In this document: positions 48,729-58,094 of the stretch, piece after piece | Layout: each line of letters opens with the position of its first letter | Numbering within the stretch: the stretch's first letter is position 1 | The notes under the pieces: model-generated | Told to the model about the DNA's origin: nothing | Seen by the model: the letters and a program-made list of their open reading frames with translations, nothing else | Database searches by the model: none | Translations under genes and position numbers: made by a program | Assembly: GCF_030409875.1 (NCBI RefSeq) | Contig: NZ_JAUFQR010000001.1 | Span: 2,914,001 to 2,978,000 of the forward strand | Direction: 5' to 3' | Origin: Chryseobacterium tructae | GTDB taxonomy: Bacteria > Bacteroidota > Bacteroidia > Flavobacteriales > Weeksellaceae | Length of the DNA stretch: 64,000 bases

Positions 48729-49486
48729 TTAAAAGCCGTCCATTTTAGGAGTGATGGTAAAAGTAGCTTTTCCTCCGCCTATCTGTACAGGCATGTTTCT
48801 TTCCGCCGAAGTTAAAGTTTTTGTTTTACTGTCAAAAATATATTTCCCTTCAATATCAGAATCTTTCATCATACCTCCTCCACTCATTTTTGATTTTACC
48901 GAAATTTCAATTTTGTTCTCCTTTGTTCCTTTATACATATAATCGTTGGAAACAGACATCGTTTTTATTATTGGATTGGGAGTGGTATCTTTCCACATAA
49001 ACCCACTTTCAACAGTTTCTTTAGGAAAAACCAAAGGGATTATATTGTATTGATCTATGCGCAGATCTCCGGAAACTTCTTTACTGAACTTTTGTTTTTC
49101 AAGAATTTTGCCATATTTATCAATCTTAAATGTAAAAGGGTTGTTTATAATAGGTTTAAATTCCATGCCCATTTCATCATCTGAACTGGAGCTTTCTCTG
49201 GAATCAAAGTGAATTTCTTCTCCAAACATTTTTGATTGTAAGTCATTCTTACAATTTCTCCTGTAACATAATAATTTGAATCTTTGTCTACAGAATCTAT
49301 AGTATACTTAACTTCTGTAGCATCATTCATTCCACCATTCCCATTTCCTTCGGTAGAGGTAGAATAAATTAAAGTCTGCTCAAAACCTTTTTGAAGAGTA
49401 AGCGATAAATTTTCTTTTTGAACGTCTTTTTTCCCACATGATACAACCATCATCAGGGAGACAGAAAGGATAGATATTTTTTTCAT
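48729..49486 (-). CDS. DUF6263-like lipoprotein (frame broken near 49231)
   Basis: Repaired with one base in the five-T run at 49229-49233, this is a 252-residue lipoprotein (signal peptide with VVSC lipobox). Features such as FEQTLIYSTSTEG, a polar Asp/Ser-rich middle, FTFKIDKYGKILEK and KYIFDSKTKTLTSAERNMPVQ resemble DUF6263, exported proteins of unknown function. The repaired joint reads MTYNQKMFGEEIHFDS. It is 14 bases after the L,D-transpeptidase-like gene stop in the same direction. Confidence 0.65.
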
Positions 49487-49499
49487 AGTTATTTAGTTT

Positions 49500-50078
49500 C
49501 TAATAAAAGACATATAAAATAATGGGCAGTTCCGACTTGTCAATGTATTTTGCAGTCTCTTTAAAAGCATTAGCTGAAAGCATTGGACAACCCAAGCTCA
49601 GAGAGGTTGGCCTTTCGGATTCAACATCAGGAACACTGCTAAAAGAATGAAGAACAATGGCTCTCTGCATCGCATTATCGTTGGTAGAATCCAAGCCTTT
49701 TAGGCGGTAAGCTTTTCCAAATTGTCCAACATAGCTTCCTCCAATGGCATATTTTCCAAGAGAAGATTGATAAGAACCTTCCACATTACTAAACCTTAAA
49801 GCATTTGATCCTGGAATTACAGATCCTGAACCATGGGCTACAATGGCTTTTTGTACTATTTTATTATTTTTCAGATCGTAGATGAAGTAACGGTATTTTC
49901 CGGATGGAATTTTAAAGTTAATAAAAACAGCCAGCTCCTGATTATAGTCTTTATCTTTGATATAGTTTTTGATTTCTGCAATTTTAGATAAGGGCAAACC
50001 TGACATCTCTGCCTGCTGCGATTCAGCTTTTGAGCAGGAAACTAAAAGTATAAAAAGGAAAATAAAGTGTTTCATCAT
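49500..50078 (-). CDS. Murein L,D-transpeptidase catalytic domain (YkuD_2-like) lipoprotein
   Basis: A 192-residue predicted lipoprotein (LLVSC lipobox). SLGCPMLSANAF near residue 165 contains the catalytic Cys of the YkuD_2/L,D-transpeptidase-like family, and the expected upstream His is in AIVLHSFSSVP. FINFKIPSGKYRYFIYDL and VAHGSGS are also family segments. It would act on peptidoglycan peptides in the periplasm. It lies 14 bases after the LolD-type gene. Confidence 0.8.
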   Translation of the reverse strand: MMKHFIFLFILLVSCSKAESQQAEMSGLPLSKIAEIKNYIKDKDYNQELAVFINFKIPSGKYRYFIYDLKNNKIVQKAIVAHGSGSVIPGSNALRFSNVEGSYQSSLGKYAIGGSYVGQFGKAYRLKGLDSTNDNAMQRAIVLHSFSSVPDVESERPTSLSLGCPMLSANAFKETAKYIDKSELPIILYVFY

Positions 50079-50091
50079 TTGTATAAGAGGG

Positions 50092-50759
50092 CTATTCTAT
50101 AATCATTCCGTCTTTCATGACAAGCTTACGATCGGTAATTTCTGCCAGATTCGGGTTATGGGTTACAATCACGAAGGTTTGATTATACTTATCTCTAAGG
50201 TCAAAAAACAATCTGTGAAGATCATCCGCATTTTTTGAATCCAGGTTACCTGTAGGTTCATCAGCAAAGATAATTTTTGGTGAATTGATTAAAGCTCTTG
50301 CTACTGCTACCCTTTGTGCTTCTCCACCGGAAAGTTGATTGGGTTTATGATTCAGTCGTTGTTCAATTTTAAGATCCTCAAATAAAGCATGTGCTTTTTC
50401 CATAGCTTCTCTTTCATTAGCTCCAGCAATTCTGGTAGGAAGCAAAACATTTTCCAAAGCGGTAAACTCCGGAAGCAGTTGATGAAACTGAAATACAAAA
50501 CCAATATTCTGGTTTCTGAATTTGGATAACTGCTTATCATTCATATTGATAAATGATTCGCCTGCGATCTCAATTTCAGTATCATATTTCCGGATTGAGT
50601 GGGATGATCCAAAGTTCCTAAAATCTGCAACAATGTTGATTTACCTGCTCCGGATTCTCCTACAATAGAAACTACTTCTCCTACTTTAATGTGAATATCA
50701 ACTCCTTTCAGTACTTCTAAATTCCCATAAGATTTATGGATATTTCTCGCTTTAATCAT
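50092..50759 (-). CDS. LolD-type ABC transporter ATP-binding protein (frame broken near 50588)
   Basis: ATPase subunit of the LolCDE/MacB class, which drives lipoprotein release or export. Repaired, 222 residues: Walker [11 protein letters not shown]-loop [11 protein letters not shown], signature [15 protein letters not shown], Walker [14 protein letters not shown] and H-loop IVTHN. The TTT at 50587-50589 should be TTTT, which restores [13 protein letters not shown]. As written, the first part stops at 50541. The permease gene is not adjacent. Confidence 0.9.
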
Positions 50760-50921
50760 GATTCAAAAATACTAATTTGATTTTGAAATTCAGACAACAT
50801 ATCTCATGATAATTTTAAATTTTTCAACCTTTGTTATTTTATATTATCTTATGTTGAAAATTGATTAAAGTTTTTCTATTGATTGAAAAAAGAGATCATA
50901 AAAATTCATTCCAAATGAATA

Positions 50922-51409
50922 CTATTTTAATAATTCAGTAAGTTTATTCAACATATTTTTGAATTCTTCCTCATCATAGCTCACAGATGTGTACACCACT
51001 TTCCCTTCTTTATTAATAATATAATTTCTTGGGATATATTCTTTGGCGAAAAGAGAATATACAGATCTTTTTTCATCGGCATACATAGGGAGATTATATC
51101 CCTTTTTAATTTTGAATGCTTCTATTTCTCTTTGGGAATGTTCTCGGCCAATAACGAGTAAAGAAAATTGACTGTTATTTTTATATTTATCCCATACCTC
51201 ACTCTGCAAATGAGGTAGTTCCTGCAGGCAAGGCCCACACCATGTTGCAAAAAAGTTGATAAGAACAACCTTTCCCTTTAAATCGGATGATTTTAAAAGT
51301 CCTTTTTCAGTTAGGATAGAAAAGTCTGGAAGGGCTTGATTTTCCACGATTTCCTGGCTCAAAGCAAAAGAGCTGATCATAAAGGACAAAATCACAAAAG
51401 TTTTTTCAT
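50922..51409 (-). CDS. TlpA-like thioredoxin-fold protein (frame broken at its start)
   Basis: Exported thiol-disulfide oxidoreductase, 162 residues when repaired. ATWCGPC holds the CxxC redox pair, after the typical ILTEKGLLKSSDLKGKVVLINFF entry. The T run at 51401-51406 needs one more T: the gene then begins MKKTFVILSFMISSFALSQ, a proper signal peptide. As written, the ATG frame stops after five codons and only an internal start remains. It probably reduces or isomerises envelope proteins. Confidence 0.88.
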
Positions 51410-51487
51410 TTTATATTTTTTTTGGGTATGCTGCTATATACTAAATATATTTATTGCATCCACCTAAAAGGTGAATAAATAGCAAAC

Positions 51488-51514
51488 AAAAAAACCTCCC
51501 GATTGGGAGGTTTT
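51488..51514 (-). terminator. Terminator after pdhC
   Basis: AAAACCTCCC and GGGAGGTTTT form a perfect ten-pair stem with a four-base loop and a T run on the minus strand. Confidence 0.9.
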
Positions 51515-51534
51515 ATTATTTCCAATTCAGAAAA

Positions 51535-53132
51535 TTACAGTAACAATGTTAATGGGTTTTCTAAATATGTTCTTAAAGTTTGTAAGAATTGTGCACCTGT
51601 AGCACCATCTACTACTCTGTGGTCACATGCTAATGAAAGCTTCATTGTGTTACCTACTACGATCTGACCATCTTTAACGATTGGTTTCTCGATGATTGCT
51701 CCTACCGAAAGGATTGCAGAGTTGGGTTGGTTGATGATACTTGTAAATGTTTCAATTCCGAACATTCCAAGGTTAGAGATAGAGAATGTAGACCCTTCCA
51801 TTTCATTAGCCTTAAGACCTTTGCTCTTAGCTCTTGAAGCCATATCTTTTACAGACGCAGAGATCTGAGTGTAAGACATCTGGTCAGTATTCTTCAATAC
51901 CGGAACTACCAATCCATCAGGAATAGCTACTGCCACACCCACATTGATATTTCCTCTGTGAATGATCTTATCACCTGCCCAGCTTGAATTTACCTGTGGA
52001 TGTTTTCTTAAAGCAATAGCAGTTGCCTTAATGATCATATCATTGAATGAAATTTTCGTATCTGGAATAGAGTTGATCTCTTTTCTAGCTTCGATTGCTT
52101 TATCCATATTGATTTCAACCATCAGATAGTAGTGCGGAGCAGAGAACTTACTTTCAGAAAGACGTTTTGCAATAATATTTCTTACCTGTGAGTTTGGAGT
52201 CTCTGTATCTTCTCCTTGTACAAAGTTTACAGCAACCTGAGCAGCAGCACTTGCAGCCGGAGCTGAAGCAGCTGGTTTTGCAGCTGGCTGATAGTTTTCA
52301 ATATCTTTCTTAACGATTCTTCCGTTTTCACCTGAACCTTGAACAGCATTGATATCAACTCCTTTATCCTGAGCCATTTTTTTAGCTAATGGAGAAATTG
52401 CCACTCTGTCTGAAGATGAAGTATTAGCAGCCGGAGCAGCTTTTTCTTCAGTTTTAGTTTCTTCTTTTTGTTCAGCTGGTTTTTCTGATGCCGGAGCAGC
52501 TGCTTTAGGAGATCCTACTGCTGAAACATCAGTTCCTGCAGGGCCAATAATAGCCAATACAGTGTCAACCGGAGAAGCACCACCTTCTTCTACACCTTGC
52601 TTCAATAGTACTCCATTGAATTCAGATTCGAAGTCTTGTACTGCTTTATCTGTTTCGATTTCAGCCAGAAGATCACCTTCTTTTACTGTATCGCCAACAT
52701 TTTTATGCCATTTAGCAACCTTACCTTCTGTCATTGTATCAGAAAGTCTAGGCATTGTAATCACTTCTACTCCTGCCGGAACTTCTGCGGAAGCAGTTTC
52801 CACAGTTTCTGCTTTAGGCTGTTCTTCTGATTTTTTTTCTTCAGCATCTGCACTGGGAGCAGCAGCTCCACCTGTTAAACCTGAAATATCTTCTCCTTCA
52901 TTTCCGATAATTGCCAAAACAGAGTCTACAGCAGCTGCAGCACCTTCTTCTACACCCACGTATAAAAGGGTTCCTTCTACTTCAGATTCGAAATCCTGAA
53001 CTGCTTTGTCAGTTCAATTTCAGCTAAAATATCTCCTTCCTTTACTTTATCACCTACTTTTTTATGCCATTTCGCCACTTTACCTTCCGTCATAGTGTCG
53101 GAAAGGCGGGGCATCGTAATTACTTCTGCCAT
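51535..53132 (-). CDS. pdhC: Pyruvate dehydrogenase E2, dihydrolipoyl acetyltransferase (frame broken near 53013)
   Basis: Core acetyltransferase of the pyruvate dehydrogenase complex. Repaired with one T in the TT at 53013-53014 it is 532 residues: two nearly identical lipoyl domains (ITMPRLSDTMTEGKVAKW in each; lipoyl Lys in ETDKAVQDFESE), Ala/Pro-rich linkers, a peripheral-subunit-binding domain (AISPLAKKMAQDKGVDI, GENGRIVKKDIE) and the catalytic domain with LACDHRVVDGATGAQFL (His). As written, the first lipoyl domain is out of frame. It follows the E1-alpha gene. Confidence 0.95.
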
Positions 53133-53137
53133 AATTT

Positions 53138-53235
53138 ATTTTAATTTGAAAATTTAGCAATCTGAAAATTTGAAAATTAAAAAAGGACATATTCTATCAC
53201 ATTTTCAAATTCTCAAATTGTCAAATTAACTCATT
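53138..53235. repeat. Inverted low-complexity repeat between pdhA and pdhC
   Basis: TTTGAAAATTT, CTGAAAATTTGAAAATT and, after a spacer, TTTTCAAATTCTCAAATTGTCAAATT face one another and could form a long AT-rich hairpin in the 108-base gap between the two pdh genes. Multiple copies of the TTTGAAAA word suggest a dispersed intergenic repeat. Confidence 0.6.
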
Positions 53236-53240
53236 ATCTT

Positions 53241-54241
53241 TTAGTTTTCTAATTTGTCTAAGAATGGATAATCTTCCTGAGAATATACATACTCATAGAT
53301 TTTCTCAGCATCCGGATATGGAGAGTTTTCCATAAATTCGATGCACTCTTCAACAAAGTCTCTCGACTTGTTATCCATAGCTTCCAATTCAGCTTCAGTA
53401 GCCCATCCGTTTTCAAGAATTCTGTGCTTCACCAATTCGATTGGATCATCATTCTTATGAACAGCTACTTCTTCTTTAGATCTATATGGCTCAGCATCAG
53501 ACATAGAGTGACCTCTATAACGATAAGTTCTAGCTTCGATGAACGTTGGTCCGTCTCCTCTTCTTGCTCTTTCAATAGCTTCGTAAGCAGCTTCAGCTAC
53601 TTTACAGGATCCATTGCATCTACAGCAAGACAAGGCATTTCGTATCCTAATCCTAATTTATAGATATCTTCGTGGTTGGCCGTTCTTTTTACAGAAGTTC
53701 CCATTGCATATTGGTTGTTTTCTACCACAAATACTACAGGAAGTTTCCAGTTCATTGCCATGTTGAATGTTTCATGTAATGAACCTTGTCTTGCAGCACC
53801 ATCTCCGAAGAAACAAATGTTTACAGCTTTTCTGTCGAAATATTTATCTGCAAAAGCAATACCTGCTCCCAAAGGAATTTGTCCTCCAACAATACCATGT
53901 CCTCCGTAGAAACGGTGCTCTTTACTGAAAATGTGCATAGATCCACCCATACCTCCGGATGTACCTGTAGCTTTACCGCAAAGTTCAGCCATGATTCTCT
54001 TAGGATCTACTCCCATCGCCATTGGATGGATGTGGCATCTGTAAGCAGTAATCATACTGTCTTTGGTAAGATCCATTGCATGTGTAAATCCGGCAGGGAT
54101 TGCTTCCTGGCCATTATACAAATGTAAAAATCCTCTGATCTTTTGTTTTAGGTAAAGAGAACGGCATTTGTCTTCAAACCTTCTCCACATTGTCATATCT
54201 TCATACCACTTCAGGTATACCTCTTTAGAAAATTCTTTCAT
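53241..54241 (-). CDS. pdhA: Pyruvate dehydrogenase E1 component, alpha subunit (frame broken near 53602)
   Basis: Thiamine-pyrophosphate-dependent decarboxylase subunit. Repaired, it is 333 residues. The TPP motif is GDGAARQGSLHETFNMAMNWKLPVVFVVENN, and the phosphorylation-loop-like YRGHSMSDAEPYRSKEEV is in the second part. GSMHIFSKEHRFYGGHGIVGGQIP is also conserved. The TTT at 53601-53603 should be TTTT, joining DPVKVAEAAYEAI; as written, the first part stops at 53597. The beta subunit is not in the window. Confidence 0.95.
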
Positions 54242-54558
54242 GTGTTAGCTCTTGCTTTTTTATGATGAAATAGTTGAGCAAAATTATGAAAAAAACTTTG
54301 TTTTTATTGTATGCATAAGTAACTTTTCGTTTTTTCTCTAAAATCTACTTGCAGGCGGAAGGGATTATTCTTAATTTTCGACCCTGAGAAAAGCTCATGA
54401 AATAGCATTTTTCCTATTCTTTTCTTATTATAGCATTCAGGAAATCGGCCTATCTGTATAGTTTTCCTGAAATATATAAATGAGCTAAGGCATCAAAAAT
54501 CATTACCTATTCACCCCTTTTTTCTTTCATCTTTAATTCTTGTTAACATATCTTTTGG
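54242..54558. other. Intergenic region upstream of pdhA
   Basis: No gene is recognised. It holds the pdhA promoter region near its left end; no clear operator or terminator is seen. Confidence 0.4.
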
Positions 54559-54990
54559 TTATTTCAACAGCTTTTTTTCCGGCGAAAATTCTGTAAGTTT
54601 CAACGTTCGGTCTTCAATACTATTCACAAAATCACCATGCAGTTTTGCTGTTTTAGCTTTAATTTCTTTCCATTCTGTATCGGCCATAAAACCTTGCCAT
54701 GCCAATTTCATTGCCTCTTCATTTTTCCATTCAAGCAAATAGATAAATTCCGTTTTCCCTTCAAATTCGGACTCCCAGATTGACACAATATTGAATCCAT
54801 ACTTTTTCATAATCCTTAAAGCATCATCTCTGAACCGATCTAAAAACACTTGTCTGTTTTCTTTTGGAATTTCATAAATTCTCAACTGATGAACAGGATC
54901 TAATGGAGGCGAAGAATCTTTTAAAGAATAAGTTTGCCCGAAGGCTATGCTTCCCAAAATAAAAAGGATTACTGTAAATAAGTGTTTCAT
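54559..54990 (-). CDS. NIPSNAP-family exported protein
   Basis: A 143-residue protein with signal peptide MKHLFTVILFILGSIAFGQ. The mature part is a single ferredoxin-like NIPSNAP domain (HQLRIYEIPKENRQVFLDRF, FIYLLEWKNEEAMKLAWQGFMAD). NIPSNAP proteins are of uncertain function. It is a single gene. Confidence 0.8.
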   Translation of the reverse strand: MKHLFTVILFILGSIAFGQTYSLKDSSPPLDPVHQLRIYEIPKENRQVFLDRFRDDALRIMKKYGFNIVSIWESEFEGKTEFIYLLEWKNEEAMKLAWQGFMADTEWKEIKAKTAKLHGDFVNSIEDRTLKLTEFSPEKKLLK

Positions 54991-55276
54991 GATAATAGTA
55001 AGTATTGATATGGGCTTATTGATCTTTTATACCAGTTATTATTTCAAAAATGTTCACTCTGGAAATCGCTCCTTTACCCTAAAAACAGAACTAATTAAAA
55101 TTAAATATTTCTGAGGACAAAACGTATTATTTTCAACAAAAACAGAAAAAAAACATTCAACATATTAAAATACATCAATATTTATCTACATTTTTAACAT
55201 CTCAAAAGTATATCATTAGCAAGTCTTCATTTGTTTTTTGGGCTTATAATCTTATATTTGACTTTTAAACTATTAT

Positions 55277-55879
55277 ATGGAAGAAAAAAAGTCTTCGCTT
55301 CTTCACAAAGTCTCAAGGGTTATCTCTGATTTTTTTAATCCGCTGGTTTCTCTGATCATATTTTTTGTGTACATGAGCATGAGGGAGTACACTTTTAAAG
55401 AATCCCTTCTTTATTTCCTTCCGTTACTATTAATGATTATTGCACCAGTTGTGATCTGGCTGGTATGGAATGTAAAGACAGGAAGGTATACCAATATGGA
55501 TGTTTCCAATCGGGTTCAGAGAAAGACGTTATATGTTTTCATTGCAGCCTGCGTCATTATTTATCTTATTTTCAATTATGTGAGAAATGGATATATTGAT
55601 TTGGTTATGCTTTTTATTTTAATCCTGCTCTTTGCTCTTCAGATCAGCAATCTTTTCATTAAAAGTTCGATGCATACTGCATTTAATATATTTGTAGCTG
55701 CATTATTTTTCACTTTAGACTGGAAAATGGGGCTTATATGGCTAGGAATCGCCAGCCTGGTAGGACTCACCAGAATTATTTTAAAAAGGCATACGGTAAA
55801 AGAAGTATTTATGGGAGCTGGAATAGCTTTTATGGTATCTTTTATTTATCTTTATTGCAATATACAATTTCAACATTAG
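55277..55879 (+). CDS. PAP2-like integral membrane protein
   Basis: A 200-residue protein with about six membrane helices. SSMHTAFN and TRIILKRHTVKEVFMG occupy the positions of the PAP2 motifs PSGH and SRxxxxxHxxxD, with both His kept but Pro-Gly, Ser and Asp changed to Ser-Met, Thr and Glu. It is therefore a divergent member that may or may not be a lipid phosphatase. A BlaI-type regulator starts nine bases after it. Confidence 0.65.
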   Translation: MEEKKSSLLHKVSRVISDFFNPLVSLIIFFVYMSMREYTFKESLLYFLPLLLMIIAPVVIWLVWNVKTGRYTNMDVSNRVQRKTLYVFIAACVIIYLIFNYVRNGYIDLVMLFILILLFALQISNLFIKSSMHTAFNIFVAALFFTLDWKMGLIWLGIASLVGLTRIILKRHTVKEVFMGAGIAFMVSFIYLYCNIQFQH

Positions 55880-55887
55880 AAGAATAT

Positions 55888-56376
55888 ATGAAAATCAATC
55901 ATCTTACCGCCGCAGAAGAAAACTTTATGAAGCTGTTTTGGAAAATGGAATCTTTCTATCTGAAGGACGTTATGGAGCAGCATCCGGAACCTAAACCTCA
56001 CCAAAATACGGTTTCCACATATTTGAAAATATTGGTTGAAAAGGGCTATTTATCTACCGTAAAGGAAGGTAGAATCTTCAAATATACAGTCATTGTTCCG
56101 TTTGAAGAATATAGAAAGTTCTTGTTAAAAGAGCTCACTCATAATTTCTTTAATGATTCAGGAAAAGAAATTCTTGAATTTTTATTCAGTGAAAAGCTCC
56201 TTACACAGAACGATCTTAAAGGCTATTTTGATCTTAAAATTGAAATTAAGCCTGCAAAAATTGAAGATCCGAAATTTGAGGTCGCTGATGAGATCTTAAA
56301 TCCGAAGAAAGAGAAAAAGACAAAGGTCAGCAAAGAAAAAGAGAAGGAGAAAAAGAAGAAGAAGAAAAAGTTATAA
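55888..56376 (+). CDS. BlaI/MecI/CopY-family regulator with Lys-rich tail
   Basis: A 162-residue winged-helix repressor. TAAEENFMKLFWKMESFYLKDVM and NTVSTYLKILVEKGYLSTVKEGRIFKYTVIV are the family's DNA-binding part (about 6-75); residues 80-110 (FLLKELTHNFF, EILEFLFSE) form the dimerisation and cleavage region. The last ~35 residues are almost all Lys and Glu (KEKKTKVSK onward), unusual for the family. No BlaR1-like sensor gene is beside it. Confidence 0.85.
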   Translation: MKINHLTAAEENFMKLFWKMESFYLKDVMEQHPEPKPHQNTVSTYLKILVEKGYLSTVKEGRIFKYTVIVPFEEYRKFLLKELTHNFFNDSGKEILEFLFSEKLLTQNDLKGYFDLKIEIKPAKIEDPKFEVADEILNPKKEKKTKVSKEKEKEKKKKKKKL

Positions 56377-56380
56377 AAAA

Positions 56381-56402
56381 AAGCGGCTTAAAAAAGCCGC
56401 TT
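56381..56402. terminator. Shared terminator between convergent genes
   Basis: AAGCGGCTT and AAGCCGCTT form a nine-pair stem with an A-rich flank on one side and TT on the other, between the BlaI gene and the convergent RRM gene. Confidence 0.85.
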
Positions 56403-56410
56403 CATATTTT

Positions 56411-56776
56411 TTACCAACGATTTCCACCGCCGTTACCACCACGATTTCCACCGCCGTAGCCACCGCCACCATTTCCACGGTTGTTACCACCGTAACCTCC
56501 GCCTCTGTTGTTGTCGAAGCTTCTTCTTGGCTTCTCTTCTCTTGGCTTAGCTTCAGATACGTTTAATGTTTTTCCGTTGAATTCTTTTTGATTAAGAGCT
56601 TCAATAGCCTGCTGTCCTTCTTCATCACCCATTTCGATGAAACCAAAACCTCTAGAACGGCCAGTTTCTCTGTCTGTTACGATTTTAGCTGATGATACAT
56701 CACCAAATTCTGCAAATAGATCGTGCAACTCATACTCTTTAGTTGCGTAATTGATGTTTGAAACAAAAATGTTCAT
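56411..56776 (-). CDS. RRM-type RNA-binding protein with Gly-rich tail
   Basis: A 121-residue protein: one RNA-recognition motif (RNP2 IFVSNI near the start; RNP1 RGFGFIEM at about 44-51) and a C-terminal Gly/Arg/Asn-rich tail (NRGGGYGGNNRGNGGGG and similar). Such proteins in Bacteroidota resemble plant GRPs and are thought to act in cold or post-transcriptional control. The start overlaps no other gene; a long AT-rich leader precedes it. Confidence 0.92.
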   Translation of the reverse strand: MNIFVSNINYATKEYELHDLFAEFGDVSSAKIVTDRETGRSRGFGFIEMGDEEGQQAIEALNQKEFNGKTLNVSEAKPREEKPRRSFDNNRGGGYGGNNRGNGGGGYGGGNRGGNGGGNRW

Positions 56777-57185
56777 TTTGAATAAATTAAAAAATTAATA
56801 AAAATTTGGTATATAAAAGAAAAGCAACATAAATTAATGAACAAATATTGATTCCAAATATAAACGTATGCAAGATACAATTAAAAACTTCAAATCAAAG
56901 CTTTTTTTTATCTCTTTCTCACTTTAGTTTGAATTTAAACCCTATTCAACCTAAACAAATTAACCCAATTAGCTAATTATCAATATTTTAAACATGAAAA
57001 TCATCAAAAAGTTAAAGTTAGTTAACATAATAAAATTTTTCTTCAATTATTATTAAAAGGAGTCAAGCTTTAAGCCTTTGAGATCAAATACAGGCAACCG
57101 GATAGTTTTTTATAATAAAGAAAAGAGAATAGCAGTATATTTATAATTCTTTTGAAATCATATTATAAAGCCTTATTCAGATTTT
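56777..57185. other. Leader/intergenic region upstream of the RRM gene
   Basis: Very AT-rich and without genes. It lies between divergent genes, and cold-shock-type RRM genes often have long leaders, so part of it may be transcribed. No specific element can be named. Confidence 0.4.
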
Positions 57186-57602
57186 ATGATGAAACTACAC
57201 ACCACGAATTATATTAATACTTTTATAGAAGTCGCTGAAGACTGTCCCGTTTCCCAGGCTCAGATTCCACCTGATAAGAAAGAAAAGACACTCGCCAATC
57301 TCCAGTATGAGAAAATCAGCAAACATCCTTATCAATACTCTTCTGATGATATTATTTTTGAATGTTATGCTTTTAAAAATGATATTTCTGAAAATGAAAA
57401 GCAGGAAGCAAGAAATCAATTCTTTTCCAAAGGACAAGCTTGCCTTCGCTCTTCTCCTCTAGCCAAAAGATATGGATTCGGATTCCACCATAATAAAGAA
57501 GGCAAAGTAGCTCTATTTCCTATAGAGAGTAAAGAATATCAAAATTTATTAAATAACCCTGACATCGCAAAGACAAAAGCAATGCGCTCCAAAAGAAAAT
57601 GA
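57186..57602 (+). CDS. DUF6157-like protein
   Basis: A 138-residue cytoplasmic protein. The start LHTTNYINTFIEVAEDCP and the internal FFSKGQACLRSSPLAKRYGFGFHHN are characteristic of DUF6157, a conserved family of unknown function. The C-terminus is Lys/Arg-rich. A second ATG lies one codon in; either could be used. Confidence 0.75.
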   Translation: MMKLHTTNYINTFIEVAEDCPVSQAQIPPDKKEKTLANLQYEKISKHPYQYSSDDIIFECYAFKNDISENEKQEARNQFFSKGQACLRSSPLAKRYGFGFHHNKEGKVALFPIESKEYQNLLNNPDIAKTKAMRSKRK

Positions 57603-57698
57603 TTGAGAAAATGAATAATCCTCTTTAGATCAATAAATACTATTCTTTTGATAACATCAGCTTTTAACACTAAATTTGTACTGCAAATTATTAAGAAC

Positions 57699-58094
57699 AT
57701 GAACTACCATACAAGAAAATGGGTAAAACCCGAAGATTTAAATCCTAATCACTCACTTTTCGGAGGAAGACTTTTACAATGGATTGATGAAGAAGCAGCA
57801 CTATATGCGATCATCCAGCTTGAAAACACAAAGGTTGTTACTAAATTTATTTCAGAAATCAATTTTGTAAGTTCAGCAAAACAAGGAGACATTATAGAAA
57901 TTGGTATTGAAGCGATTCATTTTGGTTCTTCTTCTATTACATTAAGATGTGATGTCCGTAATAAAATGACTCACCAGACCATTATCACTGTTGATAAAAT
58001 TGTAATGGTCAACCTGGATAGCAACGGCAACCCTGCACCACATGGCAAAACCCAGATTGAATTTGTAAAAGACAGATTAAACAGCGAACTATGA
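57699..58094 (+). CDS. Acyl-CoA thioesterase, hotdog fold (YciA-like)
   Basis: A 131-residue single-hotdog thioesterase. NHSLFGGRLLQWIDEEAALYA is the active-site helix with its acidic residue, followed by strands TKFISEINFVSSAKQGDIIEIGIEA and SITLRCDVRNK. The ATG at 57699 begins MNYHTRKW, right for this family; an earlier in-frame start adds unrelated residues. Its TGA overlaps the ATG of the next gene. Confidence 0.9.
   Translation: MNYHTRKWVKPEDLNPNHSLFGGRLLQWIDEEAALYAIIQLENTKVVTKFISEINFVSSAKQGDIIEIGIEAIHFGSSSITLRCDVRNKMTHQTIITVDKIVMVNLDSNGNPAPHGKTQIEFVKDRLNSEL

Noticed and set aside
52562..52999. Ser/Thr-rich plus-strand frame opposite pdhC
   Set aside because: It mirrors the Ala/Pro-rich linkers of E2 and has no independent support.
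2225..53603. Programmed ribosomal frameshifting
   Set aside because: The breaks occur in unrelated, normally continuous genes with no common slippery sequence or downstream structure, and all are simple loss of one A or T.
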